A DNA stretch of 64,000 nt from Glaciihabitans sp. (GTDB lineage Bacteria > Actinomycetota > Actinomycetes > Actinomycetales > Microbacteriaceae). The notes beneath the pieces are model-generated. The model saw only the letters and a list, made by a program, of their open reading frames with translations. It searched no databases and was not told where the DNA came from. The stretch covers positions 345,575-409,574 of the forward strand of contig JAODMF010000004.1 of NCBI GenBank assembly GCA_025464095.1, in the 5' to 3' direction. A program made the translations under genes and the position numbers. Shown here piece by piece: positions 20,995-29,144 of the stretch. Position 1 is the stretch's first letter. Each line of letters opens with the position of its first letter.

Positions 20995-22170
20995 ATGACG
21001 ATTTCGGCGACTCGACCCTCCACCTCGAGCGTGCACCGTGCATGGCCGGCCGCCGCTGCCACGCTCACCATCGACCACTCCGCCCTGGCGCACAACCTGG
21101 CGCTGGTTCGCCGGGTATCTGGCGTGGATGTCATGGCCGTGGTGAAGGCGGACGGCTTCGGCCTCGGCGCGGTCCAGGTCGCTCGCACGATGGCGGCGGC
21201 TGGCGCGTCCTCCCTCGGTGTCACGTCGATTGACGAGGCCCTGGCGCTTCGTCGCGCCGGTCTCACGCTCCCGATCCTGGCCTGGCTCGCGCACCCGGGC
21301 GCCGATCTGGCGGGGGCCATCCGGTCGCGAATCGAGCTGTCCGCGGCCACGATCGAGATGGTCCTGGCCGTCTCCGCTGCCGCCGACAAACTCGGCGTTA
21401 CCGCCGGAGTGCACCTGGAGGCCGACACCGGCCTAAAACGCGGGGGAGCGTCGGCAACCGACTGGCCCGAGCTGTGCCGTGTGGCGGCGCGCCTCGAGCG
21501 AGCGGGGAGCATCCGCGTCGTCGGTGTCTGGTCCCACCTGGCTCGGGCCGCGCATCCGCACTGGTCGGCCGTCGAGGGCCAGGTCGAGGACTTCCAGCTG
21601 GCCGTGGGAGAAGCGTTTGCGACCGGACTCCGCCCCACGCGCATCCACCTCGCGAACTCCGGTGCAGCACTCGCGCATCCCCGCGCGCGGTTCACCGAGT
21701 CGCGCTCGGGCGCCGCGCTGTTCGGCATCGAACCGGTTGAGGGCCGCGAGTTCGGCGTGCGGCCGGTGGTGCGGGTCGGCGCGCGAATCCTGCACGTGCG
21801 CGAGGTACACGCCGGGGATGCCGTCGGCTACAACGCGGGATGGGTCGCCCCAGGCGCAACCCGCCTCGGCCTCGTGCCGATCGGGTACGCCGATGGCGTT
21901 CCGCGCACGCTGTCCGGCACTGGCTGGCTGAGCGTCCGTGGACGACCGTGCCGCATCGTCGGTGCGATCTCCATGGACCAGTTGTTGGTTGACCTCGGCG
22001 ATCTCGACGCCCAGCCGGGCGACGAGGCGGTCTTTCTCGGCGACCCGGCGATGGGCGAGCCATCGCTCGCCGAGGTCGCGGCGCGTGCGGGCACGATCCC
22101 GCAGGAGATCCTCACGAACCTCGGCAACCGCTTCGAGCGCATCCACCGCGGAGCCCAGAATGTTGCTTAG
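20995..22170 (+). CDS. alr: Alanine racemase
   Basis: PLP enzyme making D-alanine for peptidoglycan; 391 residues. The PLP lysine is K51 in VVKADGFGLG (commonly KANAYGHG in other species). The second catalytic residue is Tyr279 in GYNAGW. The C-terminal beta domain contains RIVGAISMDQLLVDLG, including the family's MDQ motif. The N-terminus is about 20 residues longer than usual. It overlaps ddl by 11 bases, so the two steps to D-Ala-D-Ala are cotranscribed. Confidence 0.95.
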   Translation: MTISATRPSTSSVHRAWPAAAATLTIDHSALAHNLALVRRVSGVDVMAVVKADGFGLGAVQVARTMAAAGASSLGVTSIDEALALRRAGLTLPILAWLAHPGADLAGAIRSRIELSAATIEMVLAVSAAADKLGVTAGVHLEADTGLKRGGASATDWPELCRVAARLERAGSIRVVGVWSHLARAAHPHWSAVEGQVEDFQLAVGEAFATGLRPTRIHLANSGAALAHPRARFTESRSGAALFGIEPVEGREFGVRPVVRVGARILHVREVHAGDAVGYNAGWVAPGATRLGLVPIGYADGVPRTLSGTGWLSVRGRPCRIVGAISMDQLLVDLGDLDAQPGDEAVFLGDPAMGEPSLAEVAARAGTIPQEILTNLGNRFERIHRGAQNVA

Positions 22171-23200
22171 CGGCTACCGCGTCGGCGTCGTTTTTGGCGG
22201 AGCAAACGCGGAACACGATGTTTCGGTCGCCTCAGCGCGGGGAGTTGCGGCCTCGCTCGAACGGCTCGGCGCCGCTACCGTTCTGCTCGGGGTCGATCGT
22301 GGTGGCGCCTGGCATCGCCTCGAGGGTGTTGACGACCTGGCTGGCCTGCACGGCGCCATTCCTGGCCCGCGCGACCTGCTTGCCGGCATCGACGTGGTCT
22401 TCCCCATCATCCACGGCCGCGGCGGCGAGGACGGCTCGCTCCAGGGCGCGCTGGCGGTTGCCGGCATCCCCTTCGTCGGCAGCGGGGTACTCGCGAGCGC
22501 CGTCGGCATGGACAAGCGCGCCGCGACCCGAATGCTCAGCGCCAGCGGCATCCCGACCATCGAGACGCGAAGCGTGACGCGTATCGACGAACTTCCCCAG
22601 GTCGTGCGAGGGATGCCGCTGCCGCTGTTTATCAAGCCGAACCGCGCCGGATCCAGCGTCGGTGCCGATCGCGTCGACGACCTCGAGTCGCTCGTGCCCA
22701 CCGTGCAGGCGGCCCTGCGCGAGGACGACGTCGCGCTGATCCAGCCGCTCGTGGTCGGGCGGGAGGTGAGCGTCGGGATCCTCGAGGCGCGGGGCGAGGT
22801 GAGGGCATCCGGCGCATCACTGCTGCACCTTGGCAGCGACCAGGAGTTCTTCAGCTATGCGGGCAAGTACGGCGGGGGTGAGACGCAGCTCGAGATCCCC
22901 GCGCGGCTCGACAGCACCCTGCTGGTCGCGCTGCAGAACGTGGCGATTGCGGCCTTTGAGCAGCTGGGGTGCGCTGGTCTCGCCCGCGTCGACTTCTTCG
23001 TTCGCGACGACGGCAGCTTCGTTCTCAACGAGATCAACACACTGCCCGGTTTCAGCGAGCAGTCGCACTACCCCCGGCTCTGGCGGGCGTGCGGCGTTGA
23101 GTATGACGAACTGGTCGCGACGCTTATCCGCGAGGCTTGCGTCCCCGAACCAGCCGGGGCAGTCGTTCCAGGCGCCTTTGTTCCGGCAGGGACCACGTGA
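22160..23200 (+). CDS. ddl: D-alanine--D-alanine ligase
   Basis: ATP-grasp ligase joining two D-alanines; 346 residues. The start MLLSGYRVGVVFGG at 22160 lies inside the alr 3' end. The catalytic Glu is in GGANAEHDVS, ATP-grasp segments are FIKPNRAGSSVGADRV and VLNEINTLPGFSEQSHYP, and the omega loop is SYAGKYGGG. The tyrosine there indicates D-Ala-D-Ala rather than D-Ala-D-lactate specificity. Its 3' end overlaps the convergent TRIC gene by 77 bases. Confidence 0.95.
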   Translation: MLLSGYRVGVVFGGANAEHDVSVASARGVAASLERLGAATVLLGVDRGGAWHRLEGVDDLAGLHGAIPGPRDLLAGIDVVFPIIHGRGGEDGSLQGALAVAGIPFVGSGVLASAVGMDKRAATRMLSASGIPTIETRSVTRIDELPQVVRGMPLPLFIKPNRAGSSVGADRVDDLESLVPTVQAALREDDVALIQPLVVGREVSVGILEARGEVRASGASLLHLGSDQEFFSYAGKYGGGETQLEIPARLDSTLLVALQNVAIAAFEQLGCAGLARVDFFVRDDGSFVLNEINTLPGFSEQSHYPRLWRACGVEYDELVATLIREACVPEPAGAVVPGAFVPAGTT

Positions 23201-23798
23201 ACAGCACCGCGAGAACCCGCACGCCAAAAGTGACCGCGACGCACACGACCGCTGCGACGAGCACGTTCACGCCCACCGCGACGAGGCCTACGAGGGTTGC
23301 GGAGCCGACGAACGCCGCGACGGCATACAGGGAGCCGACCTGCATCACAGCGATGGGAAGGGCCAAAAGCAGGTCGCGAAGGATCGACCCGCCGACCGCG
23401 GAGAGCACGCCGAGGAAGATCGCGGGAATCGGCGGCAGCCCGATGGACAGTGCCTTGGTCGTGCCGATCGCGCCGAAGAGCCCAATGGTCAGGGCGTCGA
23501 ACACCGTGATGAGCGCGCTCAGCCGAGAGAAGACCCGTTCGAACAGCATCCCGGTCAGTGCTGCAACGGTTGCAACCGGCAGGTACCAGTTGCTCTGCAG
23601 GGCGGCGGGCAGTTGATTCAGCAGTATGTCGCGCAGCAGGCCGCCGCCGAGACCCGTGGCGACGCCGATGATGGCCACGCCGAGCAGGTCGAGCCGGCGG
23701 TCACGAAACCCAGCCGCGAACAGCGCGCCCTGCAGGCTGCCGACGCCGACGGCGAGAAGATCCGCCCAGAGCGGGATCGTGAACTGCGCGGCGACCAT
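23124..23798 (-). CDS. TRIC-type (YicG/UPF0126) membrane channel protein
   Basis: Integral membrane protein of 224 residues with seven hydrophobic segments. It is the trimeric intracellular cation channel family in its bacterial form. The duplicated half-repeat is seen as LGVAIIGVATGLGGGLLRDILL (about 39-60) and FLGVLSAVGGSILRDLLL (about 125-142). The GGGLLRD and GGSILRD glycines and arginine are the family hallmark. The ATG at 23798 is preceded by CACAAT at the leaderless spacing. It converges on ddl. Confidence 0.9.
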   Translation of the reverse strand: MVAAQFTIPLWADLLAVGVGSLQGALFAAGFRDRRLDLLGVAIIGVATGLGGGLLRDILLNQLPAALQSNWYLPVATVAALTGMLFERVFSRLSALITVFDALTIGLFGAIGTTKALSIGLPPIPAIFLGVLSAVGGSILRDLLLALPIAVMQVGSLYAVAAFVGSATLVGLVAVGVNVLVAAVVCVAVTFGVRVLAVLFTWSLPEQRRLERLPRLVRGRKPRG

Positions 23799-23903
23799 CC
23801 ACCTATTGTGCTGGCACGGCGATGCCTCGCACGACGTTGCCCCGTTTCGATAATTCCCGTCGCAGTTCCGGACCGTCGTCGGCTCGCTCCAAGGAGGCCG
23901 GGG

Positions 23904-23909
23904 GATACT
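23904..23909 (+). promoter_or_regulatory. Native recO promoter -10 box (GATACT), now separated from recO
   Basis: GATACT lies exactly six bases before the native recO start GTG at 23916. Insertion of the 10-kb element cut this promoter off from the intact gene. Confidence 0.4.
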
Positions 23910-23915
23910 GGACGA

Positions 23916-24056
23916 GTGCCCCTCTATCGTGACGAAGCTGTCCGTCAAGTTGCGACACTACCGAGTGAAACCCGTTCGCTGAATCGACAGGCCGCCGAAT
24001 TCCTCAGGGTTTGCGCGCGGAGCGGGCACAAGATGTCAATAGGGCCATCAGATTAG
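23916..24056 (+). pseudogene. Stranded 5' end of recO fused to element sequence
   Basis: GTG CCC CTC then TAT CGT GAC GAA GCT encodes MPLYRDEA, the conserved start of actinobacterial RecO. After the 17-bp core the frame runs into element DNA and stops after 46 residues (ending MSIGPSD). The rest of recO resumes at 33988, beyond the element. AAGGAGG at 23891-23897 is 18 bases from the GTG, too far to be a normal ribosome site. Confidence 0.85.
23925..23941 (+). other. Left attachment site core (attL)
   Basis: TATCGTGACGAAGCTGT, identical over 17 bases to 33988-34004. It covers recO codons 4-8 plus two bases. Confidence 0.85.
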
Positions 24057-24286
24057 TCAGCTTGAGCGTTCGCGCCGTTCGCGTCCCAGCGCTGACCCAA
24101 CTCGCTGTCGGCGATGCGATCATAGATCGCGTTCGCCATTTCGGCCTTAGTGGTTTCATCATTTTCGGCGGCATGAAGTTCCCGCAGGATGCCGACGAGC
24201 ACATGGTGATAGCCGAGGTCGTCCGCGCCGTGAGAATTGGCGGCGGACTCCACGAGGGTCGCGAGAACTTCATAGCGGCTGGTCAA
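24053..24286 (-). CDS. Small hypothetical element protein
   Basis: 77 residues, not recognised. The start is TTG at 24286, supported by a strong Shine-Dalgarno GGAGG (24294-24298) seven bases upstream. The sequence is acidic and helical (VLATLVESAANSHGADDLGYHHVLVGILREL). It ends at the left junction, overlapping the recO remnant on the other strand by four bases. Confidence 0.6.
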   Translation of the reverse strand: MTSRYEVLATLVESAANSHGADDLGYHHVLVGILRELHAAENDETTKAEMANAIYDRIADSELGQRWDANGANAQAD

Positions 24287-24371
24287 GGTGGGGCCTCCAG
24301 ATCGAATGTCGCCGGGTAGTCGGCTCTCGCCAGATTACTGACTAGTCGCGGGCCGATGGTGGCGCCGCTCA

Positions 24372-24377
24372 TATAGT
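24372..24377 (+). promoter_or_regulatory. -10 hexamer TATAGT upstream of the HEPN-type gene
   Basis: TATAGT ends eight bases before GTG 24386, which has no Shine-Dalgarno, suggesting a leaderless transcript independent of the element's minus-strand genes. Confidence 0.45.
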
Positions 24378-24385
24378 TTGTTGAC

Positions 24386-25105
24386 GTGAACACAGAATGG
24401 GCGATCGAAGTGCTAGAGCGATGGATCGACCTCGCCAAGCAAGCGAAGAAGATTGGCTCAGGCGGTACGCAGCTGACGAGGCATAGCCCTGTCATCGACA
24501 AGCTCATCGACGTAGAGGATCAGACTGCTCGCGTCGTCGCCAGAGTGATGGGTCTCCAGAAAGTTCCGCGGCTCATCGGTCTTCACCAAATCTACTTCCT
24601 TCTCGATGTGGGCATCAAAGACGTGAGTTATGCACTCGGGCGAGTCCGGTCCGACGCTGAAACGCGTAAACAACTTGGAAGTTCGGCTCCCTCTATCTCC
24701 GCGGATCTCTTACATCCGATTGTCTGGTCGGCTGCCTCAGCCCTTTGGGACGACGGGCATTTTGGTCCCGCAGTGCAGCGCGCGGCCACGATGGTAAATG
24801 CCCACGTACAGGACCGCCTCGGTCGGCATGACCTATCGGATTCGCCACTTATGCAACAGGCATTCTCCATGACCGAGCCGAGCGAGGGGCAGCCGAGATT
24901 GCGATGGCCCGGTGAAGACTCGGACCTGACTGTCAAGTCAATGCGGGACGGGTTGGTTCGCTTAGCCCCCGGCGTGTTCATGACGATTCGTAACCCGAGC
25001 ACGCACTCGATAGACCAACTCCCGCGCCAAGAGGCACTTGAGCAATTGGCCGTCTTGAGCCAGTTAGCAAGGTGGATCGACGCCTGCGAGGTATTGCTGT
25101 GCTGA
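24386..25105 (+). CDS. TIGR02391/Ymh-family protein with HEPN-type RN(x)H motif, possible abortive-infection factor
   Basis: 239 residues. The C-terminal half matches the TIGR02391 (Hypoth_Ymh) family: LLHPIVWSAASALWDDGHFGPAVQRAA (about 109-135), then a motif region with IRNPSTHS, where R202 and H207 form an R-x4-H motif as in HEPN ribonucleases. The N-terminal half is a helical region without recognised domain. It is a stand-alone plus-strand gene next to attL, the usual place for phage or satellite cargo, with its own promoter. The family is found in defence and mobile contexts; the toxin role is inference. Confidence 0.7.
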   Translation: MNTEWAIEVLERWIDLAKQAKKIGSGGTQLTRHSPVIDKLIDVEDQTARVVARVMGLQKVPRLIGLHQIYFLLDVGIKDVSYALGRVRSDAETRKQLGSSAPSISADLLHPIVWSAASALWDDGHFGPAVQRAATMVNAHVQDRLGRHDLSDSPLMQQAFSMTEPSEGQPRLRWPGEDSDLTVKSMRDGLVRLAPGVFMTIRNPSTHSIDQLPRQEALEQLAVLSQLARWIDACEVLLC

Positions 25106-25111
25106 GCGCCA

Positions 25112-26756
25112 TTAGTTGTTTCCTGCCTTGACGAGACGGGCGGTCGCGGCCCCGTTGGCCTGCGCGATAACGCCGTCGGTGACCGTGAGGCTGCCCGCAA
25201 ACTCGCGGAACAGGTCGGTGAAGAACATGCGGTCGGCTGCCGACATCTGAGAAACCGGAATGACTTGGCTCGGCTGTGACGGTGCTGCGCTCGGGCGAGT
25301 GGAAAGCGAGGTCACGCGCGGCCCCGGCAGCGTCGTACCGGCCAGTTCTTTGCCGAGCGAGTCGATAGCGCCCTTGACGCCCGACGTGTTGCTCAAGCCG
25401 ATCTGGAGACCCTGCATCGTGTAATTGCCAATGTCTATGAAGACGCGGCTTGGCGAGTGGATGCCGAGGAGGTTCTTGACGGGGTTGACGATGTACTTCG
25501 AGACGAGGGAGCCAACGAAGCTTGAAAGCTTGCCGAGCATCGAGCTCGCGCCGTCAATGAGGCCCTGAATCATGTTCTTGCCGACGGTCACGAGTGATGA
25601 GCGGAGGCTGCTAATCGCACCAAGTGCCGGACCAGGCAGGCTAGTAAAGAAGCCGACCGCCTTGCCGATACCATCGCGGAACATGCCGACAGTGTTGTTC
25701 CAGAAATCGGCAAACATGCCAACGGTGTTCTTGACGAAATCGCCGATCATGCCCCGAGTGTTTGAGCCGAAGTCCACGAACATGCCGAATGTGTTCGAGA
25801 AGAAGTCGGCGAACATTCCCGCCGTCTTATTCCATACGTCGGCGAGCTGTTCTCCAGCATTACCGGAGCCGGTGACGAGGTCCACAATCCAGGTGAGCGC
25901 TGTGGCGATTGCTTGGACGACGAACCCGAGCACCGTGGCGACGAACTGGATCGCGGGAGCAAGGAGCTTTACGAGTGGCGCGATCAAGCTGAGGACCGGC
26001 GTGAGCAAAGCCACAAGGAGTTTGATGACCGGGCCGAGGGCCGAGCCAATAAGGGTGAGGATCGGCGCGACGAGCTTTAGCACGGCGCCAATGAGAGACA
26101 GGATCGGGGGCAGGATCGGCGCCAGCGCTTTGAGGATCTGCCCGAAGACCTGCGCCACGAGCACGAGCACCGGAGCAAGAGCCTTGAGCACCGAGCCGAA
26201 GACGCCGCCGAGCGTCGTAGCAATAACGGTGATGATCGGGCCGAGCGCCTTGATGACGGTCGTAAGGATGCCGCCAAGAGTCGAGACGATGGGCATGAGC
26301 GTTGGCAGGAGGGCTGTGAAGACCCCGGCGAGCTGACCGATCAGTCCGACGATGACGGGCAGGATCGAGACGAACACGCCAGAGAGCGCATTGACAAGGG
26401 TTGACGCGAGCTTGGTGATCGTCGGAAGGGTCTGCCCGAGCGCCCCGCCGAGCGCCGCCGCGAGCTTGCCGAACGCGGTCGCCAGCGTCGGAAGTATCGG
26501 TGACAGCGACTTGAAGACGATGCCCAGCGGCGACACACTGGATGCCAGGGCGAGCGCCTGAGAGATGAAGCCGCCGATGGCCGAGTTGCCGGAGAGCAGG
26601 CCGGAGATGAAGCCGGTGATGTTGGTAGCCGAACGCCACCCGCCAGACGACCTCAATGATGCGGCGGTACTTGTCGTACAAGCTCGGGAAGCTGTCGGAG
26701 AGAGGGCGAGTGAAGCGGGCCGGTGGCCAAGGTGCAACGGGCAGCGTCATCGACAT
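25112..26756 (-). pseudogene. Broken tail tape-measure gene, joined to a foreign 5' end
   Basis: From about 26630 down to the stop at 25112 the frame encodes about 500 residues of a siphophage tape measure. It has long hydrophobic helices (many PILPTL, GPIITVIATTLGG-like stretches), aromatic repeats of the type NTVGMFADFW, and the conserved C-terminal LLGIHSPSRVFIDIG. The first bases, from ATG 26756, read a natural-looking MSMTLPVAPWPP peptide in another frame for about 45 residues, possibly a portal-protein start, then shift into the tape measure. The tape-measure N-terminus is missing. This looks like a large internal deletion with a frame change at about 26630-26640. Confidence 0.75.
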
Positions 26757-26767
26757 TGGCGCTCCGC

Positions 26768-26773
26768 TACAGT
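26768..26773 (+). promoter_or_regulatory. -10 hexamer TACAGT of a leaderless promoter
   Basis: TACAGT lies exactly six bases before ATG 26780 of the plus-strand element gene. Confidence 0.45.
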
Positions 26774-26779
26774 TCCTTC

Positions 26780-27205
26780 ATGGACCCGTTCTGGATTGCA
26801 GTCGTAAGCGCGGGGTCTGCGGTAGTTGGCGCGTTTGTCGGTGCACTTCCCAACCTTTTGCAGTCGCGTGCGAAGCGTAAGGAAAGAGAAAACAACCGCG
26901 CTGGACAGGTGGAAATTGAGCGGTTCGATCGTGCGATTAGCTTCGTAGACTCCATCACAATTTTCTCGGGTGCCTCCATGTGGCACGAAACAGTCAAACT
27001 CAACCGAGCCGCTAGCCGTCTGATTTCGACTTTGCGCCCTGGTGAGGCCCCCGTCGCCTCCTATGTGCGTCGCTCCGTAGATCGCGTTCGCAGTGAAACC
27101 ACACCGGCCCAACGGCTCGCGATTGCCAACGAAGTTGCGGATGAGATCTTCAAGTTCCTTCGAGGGGACGTAACGGCTGACGGAATCGGCGGCCTGATTC
27201 ATTGA
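26780..27205 (+). CDS. Membrane-anchored hypothetical protein of the element
   Basis: 141 residues, not recognised. One N-terminal membrane helix (about residues 4-25, WIAVVSAGSAVVGAFVGALP) is followed by a basic stretch QSRAKRKERENNRAG and a helical cytoplasmic part. It lies on the opposite strand to the phage-like genes, where the large terminase gene would be expected. It has its own leaderless promoter, so it is probably an inserted accessory gene. Its 3' end overlaps the next minus-strand gene by seven bases. Confidence 0.65.
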   Translation: MDPFWIAVVSAGSAVVGAFVGALPNLLQSRAKRKERENNRAGQVEIERFDRAISFVDSITIFSGASMWHETVKLNRAASRLISTLRPGEAPVASYVRRSVDRVRSETTPAQRLAIANEVADEIFKFLRGDVTADGIGGLIH

Positions 27206-27453
27206 GCAACTTCCCGGAGTAGGGCGCCGAGACCGTCGCCATCGGCGGTGGTCGCTGGGGCGCGCTTGATGAGTGCGCGGTACGCCGTTCCGTAGCTCGT
27301 CGCCAGGGCGGCGGTCGGCTCGCTGTCGAGTTGCGCGGCCAGGATGCGGAGCTGAGCGACGGCGGGAGCGTCCAGTGGGGTAAGCCACGGCTTAGCGGCT
27401 GCAATCATGTCGTTAGTCGCCTCGATCATGGGGCTTTCGGGTGAGTCGGCCAT
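27199..27453 (-). CDS. Small terminase subunit-like protein
   Basis: 84 residues. The ATG at 27453 is chosen because AGGAG (27461-27465) lies seven bases before it. The segment KPWLTPLDAPAVAQLRILAAQLD resembles the helical start of small proteins that precede the large terminase in actinobacterial siphophages. It follows the HNH gene, which is the usual phage order (HNH, small terminase, large terminase), but no large terminase follows. The assignment is by resemblance and position only. Confidence 0.45.
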   Translation of the reverse strand: MADSPESPMIEATNDMIAAAKPWLTPLDAPAVAQLRILAAQLDSEPTAALATSYGTAYRALIKRAPATTADGDGLGALLREVAQ

Positions 27454-27561
27454 CGTTTGGCTCCTATCGGTCAAAGTGTTTGCGGTCTTGCGTAAAAATG
27501 AAGGCTTGGGGCGGGGTGATCTGGCGCTCGCTCAGAAAATCGCGACGAGGTTTTGGTCTTG

Positions 27562-27825
27562 TCACGCGGCATCGAGCCATATCGTGTTCACCCAATTCAC
27601 GCGAGCCATCACCTTGTCTTGCTTAGCTGCGTTGCACGACCTACATGCGGCGACCAGGTTCGTCGTCTCGTCGCGCCCGCCCGCTACCCTGGGCGTGATG
27701 TGATCGGCCGTTGCGTCGTCGCCCTCAAGCGCCTTGTTGCAGTAGGTACAGACCCAGCCATCCCGCTCGAGAACGGCCAGCCTGAGCCGGTGCCATGCCG
27801 TGCCCCGCGATGAGTGCGCGCTCAT
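27562..27825 (-). CDS. HNH endonuclease
   Basis: 87 residues. It has a zinc-binding CTYC (C26, C29), the catalytic DHITPRVAGG (D41, H42), N56 and the closing CRSCNAAK (C61, C64, N65), the typical phage HNH arrangement. Phage HNH proteins of this size beside the terminase genes assist genome packaging by nicking at cos sites. It overlaps the upstream gene by four bases (ATGA). Confidence 0.88.
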   Translation of the reverse strand: MSAHSSRGTAWHRLRLAVLERDGWVCTYCNKALEGDDATADHITPRVAGGRDETTNLVAACRSCNAAKQDKVMARVNWVNTIWLDAA

Positions 27826-28112
27826 GCTGCCGCCCTCTCTGCTCGCCGCACACGCTCACGGCAGGCACGACACCGCGCGTCGGCATACACCTGCCGACGG
27901 GTACACCACGGCTCGCAACAGGTCAGCTCGGCTTCGTCGTAGACGCGAGGCGCAAGCCCGGCCTGATTAGCGTGTTGGTCGGCGTGATCCTCGGCGAACG
28001 CGCAGGCATCGAGCACCGGGAACCACGTCCGTGGGCAGAACTCGCAAGCTACGAGTGACCAGCCGAAGGCGGGCGATGGCTCTTCGATCCAGATGCGCCG
28101 GTCGGTGGTCAT
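27822..28112 (-). CDS. Small zinc-finger protein of the element
   Basis: 96 residues, not assigned to a family. Two cysteine pairs, CEFC near residue 24 and CCEPWC with a later CRAC near residues 65-83, suggest one or two zinc ribbons. The C-terminus is highly basic (RERVRRAERAAA), so nucleic-acid binding is plausible. It is chained by ATGA overlaps to the genes on both sides. Confidence 0.65.
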   Translation of the reverse strand: MTTDRRIWIEEPSPAFGWSLVACEFCPRTWFPVLDACAFAEDHADQHANQAGLAPRVYDEAELTCCEPWCTRRQVYADARCRACRERVRRAERAAA

Positions 28113-28555
28113 GCTGCTCGCCGCTCAGGGTTGCGGTGTTCGGCGCACAGCACGTCAGGGAGGTCTTCGCTCCTCGCGACGATGTTCATGCAGCCGGGCC
28201 GAGCGCAGTCGATAGCGTGCATCGGCGCAAGGATGCGATGGGGCTTGGCCTTTACGCCGTGCCAATACTTCGCGTGATTGATCGCGGTGCGGTGCACACG
28301 TTCGCCCCATCGCCAGGTCGAGAAGGAGCACGCCGAACAGCGGACCACGGACACAGCTCCCGACCAGTCGAACGTGACAGGCCCGATGCGCCAAACGCCG
28401 GGGTCGGCGAACTCGCCGAGGGCTTGCAAGACTTGACTCGGAAATTCGCAACGCAGGCAAATTGCCGTGTGCCCGTTGCGGTCAATCTCGATGTACTCGC
28501 CGCACTTACTGCGGCTAGCGCGCTCATACGAGCGCTCCCATGCGAACGACGACAA
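28109..28555 (-). CDS. Zinc-ribbon hypothetical protein of the element
   Basis: About 148 residues, not recognised. It shows CLRC, then CSAC with downstream histidines (RTAINHAKYWH), and a second cluster CARPGC with CAEH near the C-terminus. The start is uncertain: TTG 28555, preceded by AAGG five bases upstream, is proposed because an ATG at 28627 would overlap the previous gene by about 100 bases. An ATG overlapping the previous stop (28527) is in the wrong frame. Confidence 0.6.
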   Translation of the reverse strand: MSSFAWERSYERASRSKCGEYIEIDRNGHTAICLRCEFPSQVLQALGEFADPGVWRIGPVTFDWSGAVSVVRCSACSFSTWRWGERVHRTAINHAKYWHGVKAKPHRILAPMHAIDCARPGCMNIVARSEDLPDVLCAEHRNPERRAA

Positions 28556-28736
28556 GCTCGCCTTGGATCGCGCCCTTGAGCGACTCAAGGCACGCGATGC
28601 CGCGTTCATAGATGTCGTCGAGTTCATCGGTCGGCGTCGATTGAAGCCAGGTCAAGCGCGCCTCATCGAGGGCCGCGTCGATGCGGCGGGTCGCTTCCTG
28701 TAGGTCGGCTACGCGGGCGAGGGCTTCGGTGAGCAC
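28524..28736 (-). CDS. Small coiled-coil protein, first gene of the zinc-finger/HNH operon
   Basis: 70 residues, predicted helical throughout (LARVADLQEATRRIDAALDEARL). No domain is recognised. It starts a tightly overlapping run of minus-strand genes (28736 to 27562). Confidence 0.55.
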   Translation of the reverse strand: MLTEALARVADLQEATRRIDAALDEARLTWLQSTPTDELDDIYERGIACLESLKGAIQGELVVVRMGALV

Positions 28737-28762
28737 TGGGGACCTTCCGTTAAACGAGAGAG

Positions 28763-28806
28763 GCGGTCCCGGTGCGAAGGGGATGAGCGCGAGGCACCGG
28801 GACCGC
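28763..28806. promoter_or_regulatory. Perfect 13-bp inverted repeat upstream of the zinc-finger operon
   Basis: GCGGTCCCGGTGC (28763-28775) pairs with GCACCGGGACCGC (28794-28806) across 18 bases. It lies 27 bases before the operon start at 28736. It could be a leader hairpin or a protein-binding site; there is no T-tract. Confidence 0.45.
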
Positions 28807-28872
28807 AGACCTGAGGGAGAGTAGGAGGAGACCTCGGGGTTAGTTCCAAGCTAACTCACAGGAAACTCCCAG

Positions 28873-29079
28873 TCAAGAAACGATGGCGCTGTTCGCCGCA
28901 TGCCTACGGACGAGGGGCGCGACCAACGTGCCCACCGTCCGATGGGAAACCACATGTGGTCCGCTACCCGTTTCTATTACCTGTATATCCGCGTGGTCTT
29001 CGCCGTGGTGCCCGACGACTCCATGCGGATGCTGACGCATCTGCTCTTCGCGGTTATTCGACATTTCCTTGGTGGTCAT
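28873..29079 (-). CDS. Possible small hypothetical protein
   Basis: 68 residues from ATG 29079 (MTTKEMSNNREEQMRQHPHG), with AAAGAA as a weak ribosome site. The composition is normal for a soluble protein, but no family is recognised and the open frame could be chance. It is the only candidate gene between 28737 and 29144. Confidence 0.4.
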   Translation of the reverse strand: MTTKEMSNNREEQMRQHPHGVVGHHGEDHADIQVIETGSGPHVVSHRTVGTLVAPLVRRHAANSAIVS

Positions 29080-29144
29080 TTCTTTTAGTCGCTCGCTATG
29101 TGGCGCTGCGAGCCGATGTCGTCGCATAGTGGGACGATCCCTAG

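Noticed and set aside
20995..23200. alr-ddl pair considered as a glycopeptide-resistance cluster
   Set aside because: The ligase has the Tyr of D-Ala-D-Ala enzymes in its omega loop, and there is no vanH- or vanX-like gene; it is ordinary cell-wall synthesis.
23891..23897. AAGGAGG as the ribosome site of the native recO start
   Set aside because: It is 18 bases before GTG 23916; the GATACT box at the leaderless spacing explains the start better.
28252..28527. 91-codon minus frame starting at the ATG that overlaps the 70-residue gene's stop
   Set aside because: Its product lacks the cysteine pattern and looks random; the other frame gives a convincing zinc-ribbon protein.
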